Positions 63,772 to 64,000 of a stretch of 64,000 nucleotides of DNA are shown one piece after another. The position numbers and the translations under genes were made by a program. The stretch is taken from assembly GCA_948567375.1 (NCBI GenBank), contig OX419756.1, forward strand, positions 8,003,001 through 8,067,000. The letters run 5' to 3'. The notes under the pieces were generated by a model. That model saw only the letters and a list, made by a program, of their open reading frames with translations, had not been told where the DNA came from and did no database searches. How positions within the stretch are numbered: the first letter of the stretch is position 1; the number at the start of each line of letters is the position of its first letter. The stretch comes from Lunularia cruciata (Eukaryota > Streptophyta > Marchantiopsida > Lunulariales > Lunulariaceae).

Positions 63772-64000
63772 TTTTTTCGATTTGATCGGTTTTACGTACT
63801 AGTCGGGGTACAGGAGTACTATCTTTACCGGAGAGGAGGTAGGTAGTGTACAATTGGATATATACCAAGGAATCGAAGTACGAGATCCATAAATCCTTAC
63901 AGAATTTGCAAATTCTCGCGAGTCAATCTCTAACGCCCATTGATAACATTGGAACATTTGTTTGTAGACTAAAGAGCACATCAATAGGATAACACTCACA

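Overview
The window is nuclear DNA from a land plant. The genes are split by GT-AG introns of about 100 bases to 3.3 kb, a short TTTAGGG-type stretch occurs, a Copia element and other decayed plant transposons are present, and the gene families are plant families. The best taxonomic clue is an alpha/beta-hydrolase fused to an NB-ARC-LRR, a receptor architecture (HNL) known from liverworts. I therefore infer a bryophyte, most likely a Marchantia-like liverwort. That rests on family knowledge, not on a search.

Layout. (1) 233-11856, plus strand: one large eight-exon gene whose coiled-coil N-terminus and conserved C-terminus resemble EMB1611/MEE22. Its 5' end is probably outside the window. (2) 11857-14582: intergenic, with a dispersed short repeat and a 28-bp tandem repeat. 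(3) 14583-18480, plus: a gene for a tandem kinase-pseudokinase. (4) 18481-22928: mostly AT-rich and gene-free. (5) 22929-24355, plus: a three-exon LURP-one-related (LOR) gene ending beside a G-rich minisatellite. (6) 25763-42771: a nest of dead mobile DNA, made of a minus-strand Copia 3' end with its LTR, diverged copies of an unidentified element ORF, nested pyrimidine-rich minisatellites, and a fragment resembling a non-LTR reverse transcriptase tail. (7) 43000-49900: AT-rich or anonymous DNA with one possible first exon and a decayed tRNA-like sequence. (8) 49930-55840, minus: an HNL-type immune receptor gene with six clean exons, one apparent single-base frameshift, and an LRR tail cut off by an exact 95-bp tandem duplication, followed by about 1.4 kb of LRR debris. 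(9) 55841-64000: two perfect or near-perfect hairpins, a 2-oxoglutarate dioxygenase pseudogene with a lost iron-binding His, and three more copies of the dispersed repeat.

Three of the four substantial genes (tandem kinase, LOR, HNL) belong to families with links to plant immunity. They lie on both strands and are separated by transposons, so a shared function is only a hypothesis. The most rewarding targets are the HNL locus, where LRR duplication and decay can be read directly, and the tandem kinase-pseudokinase.
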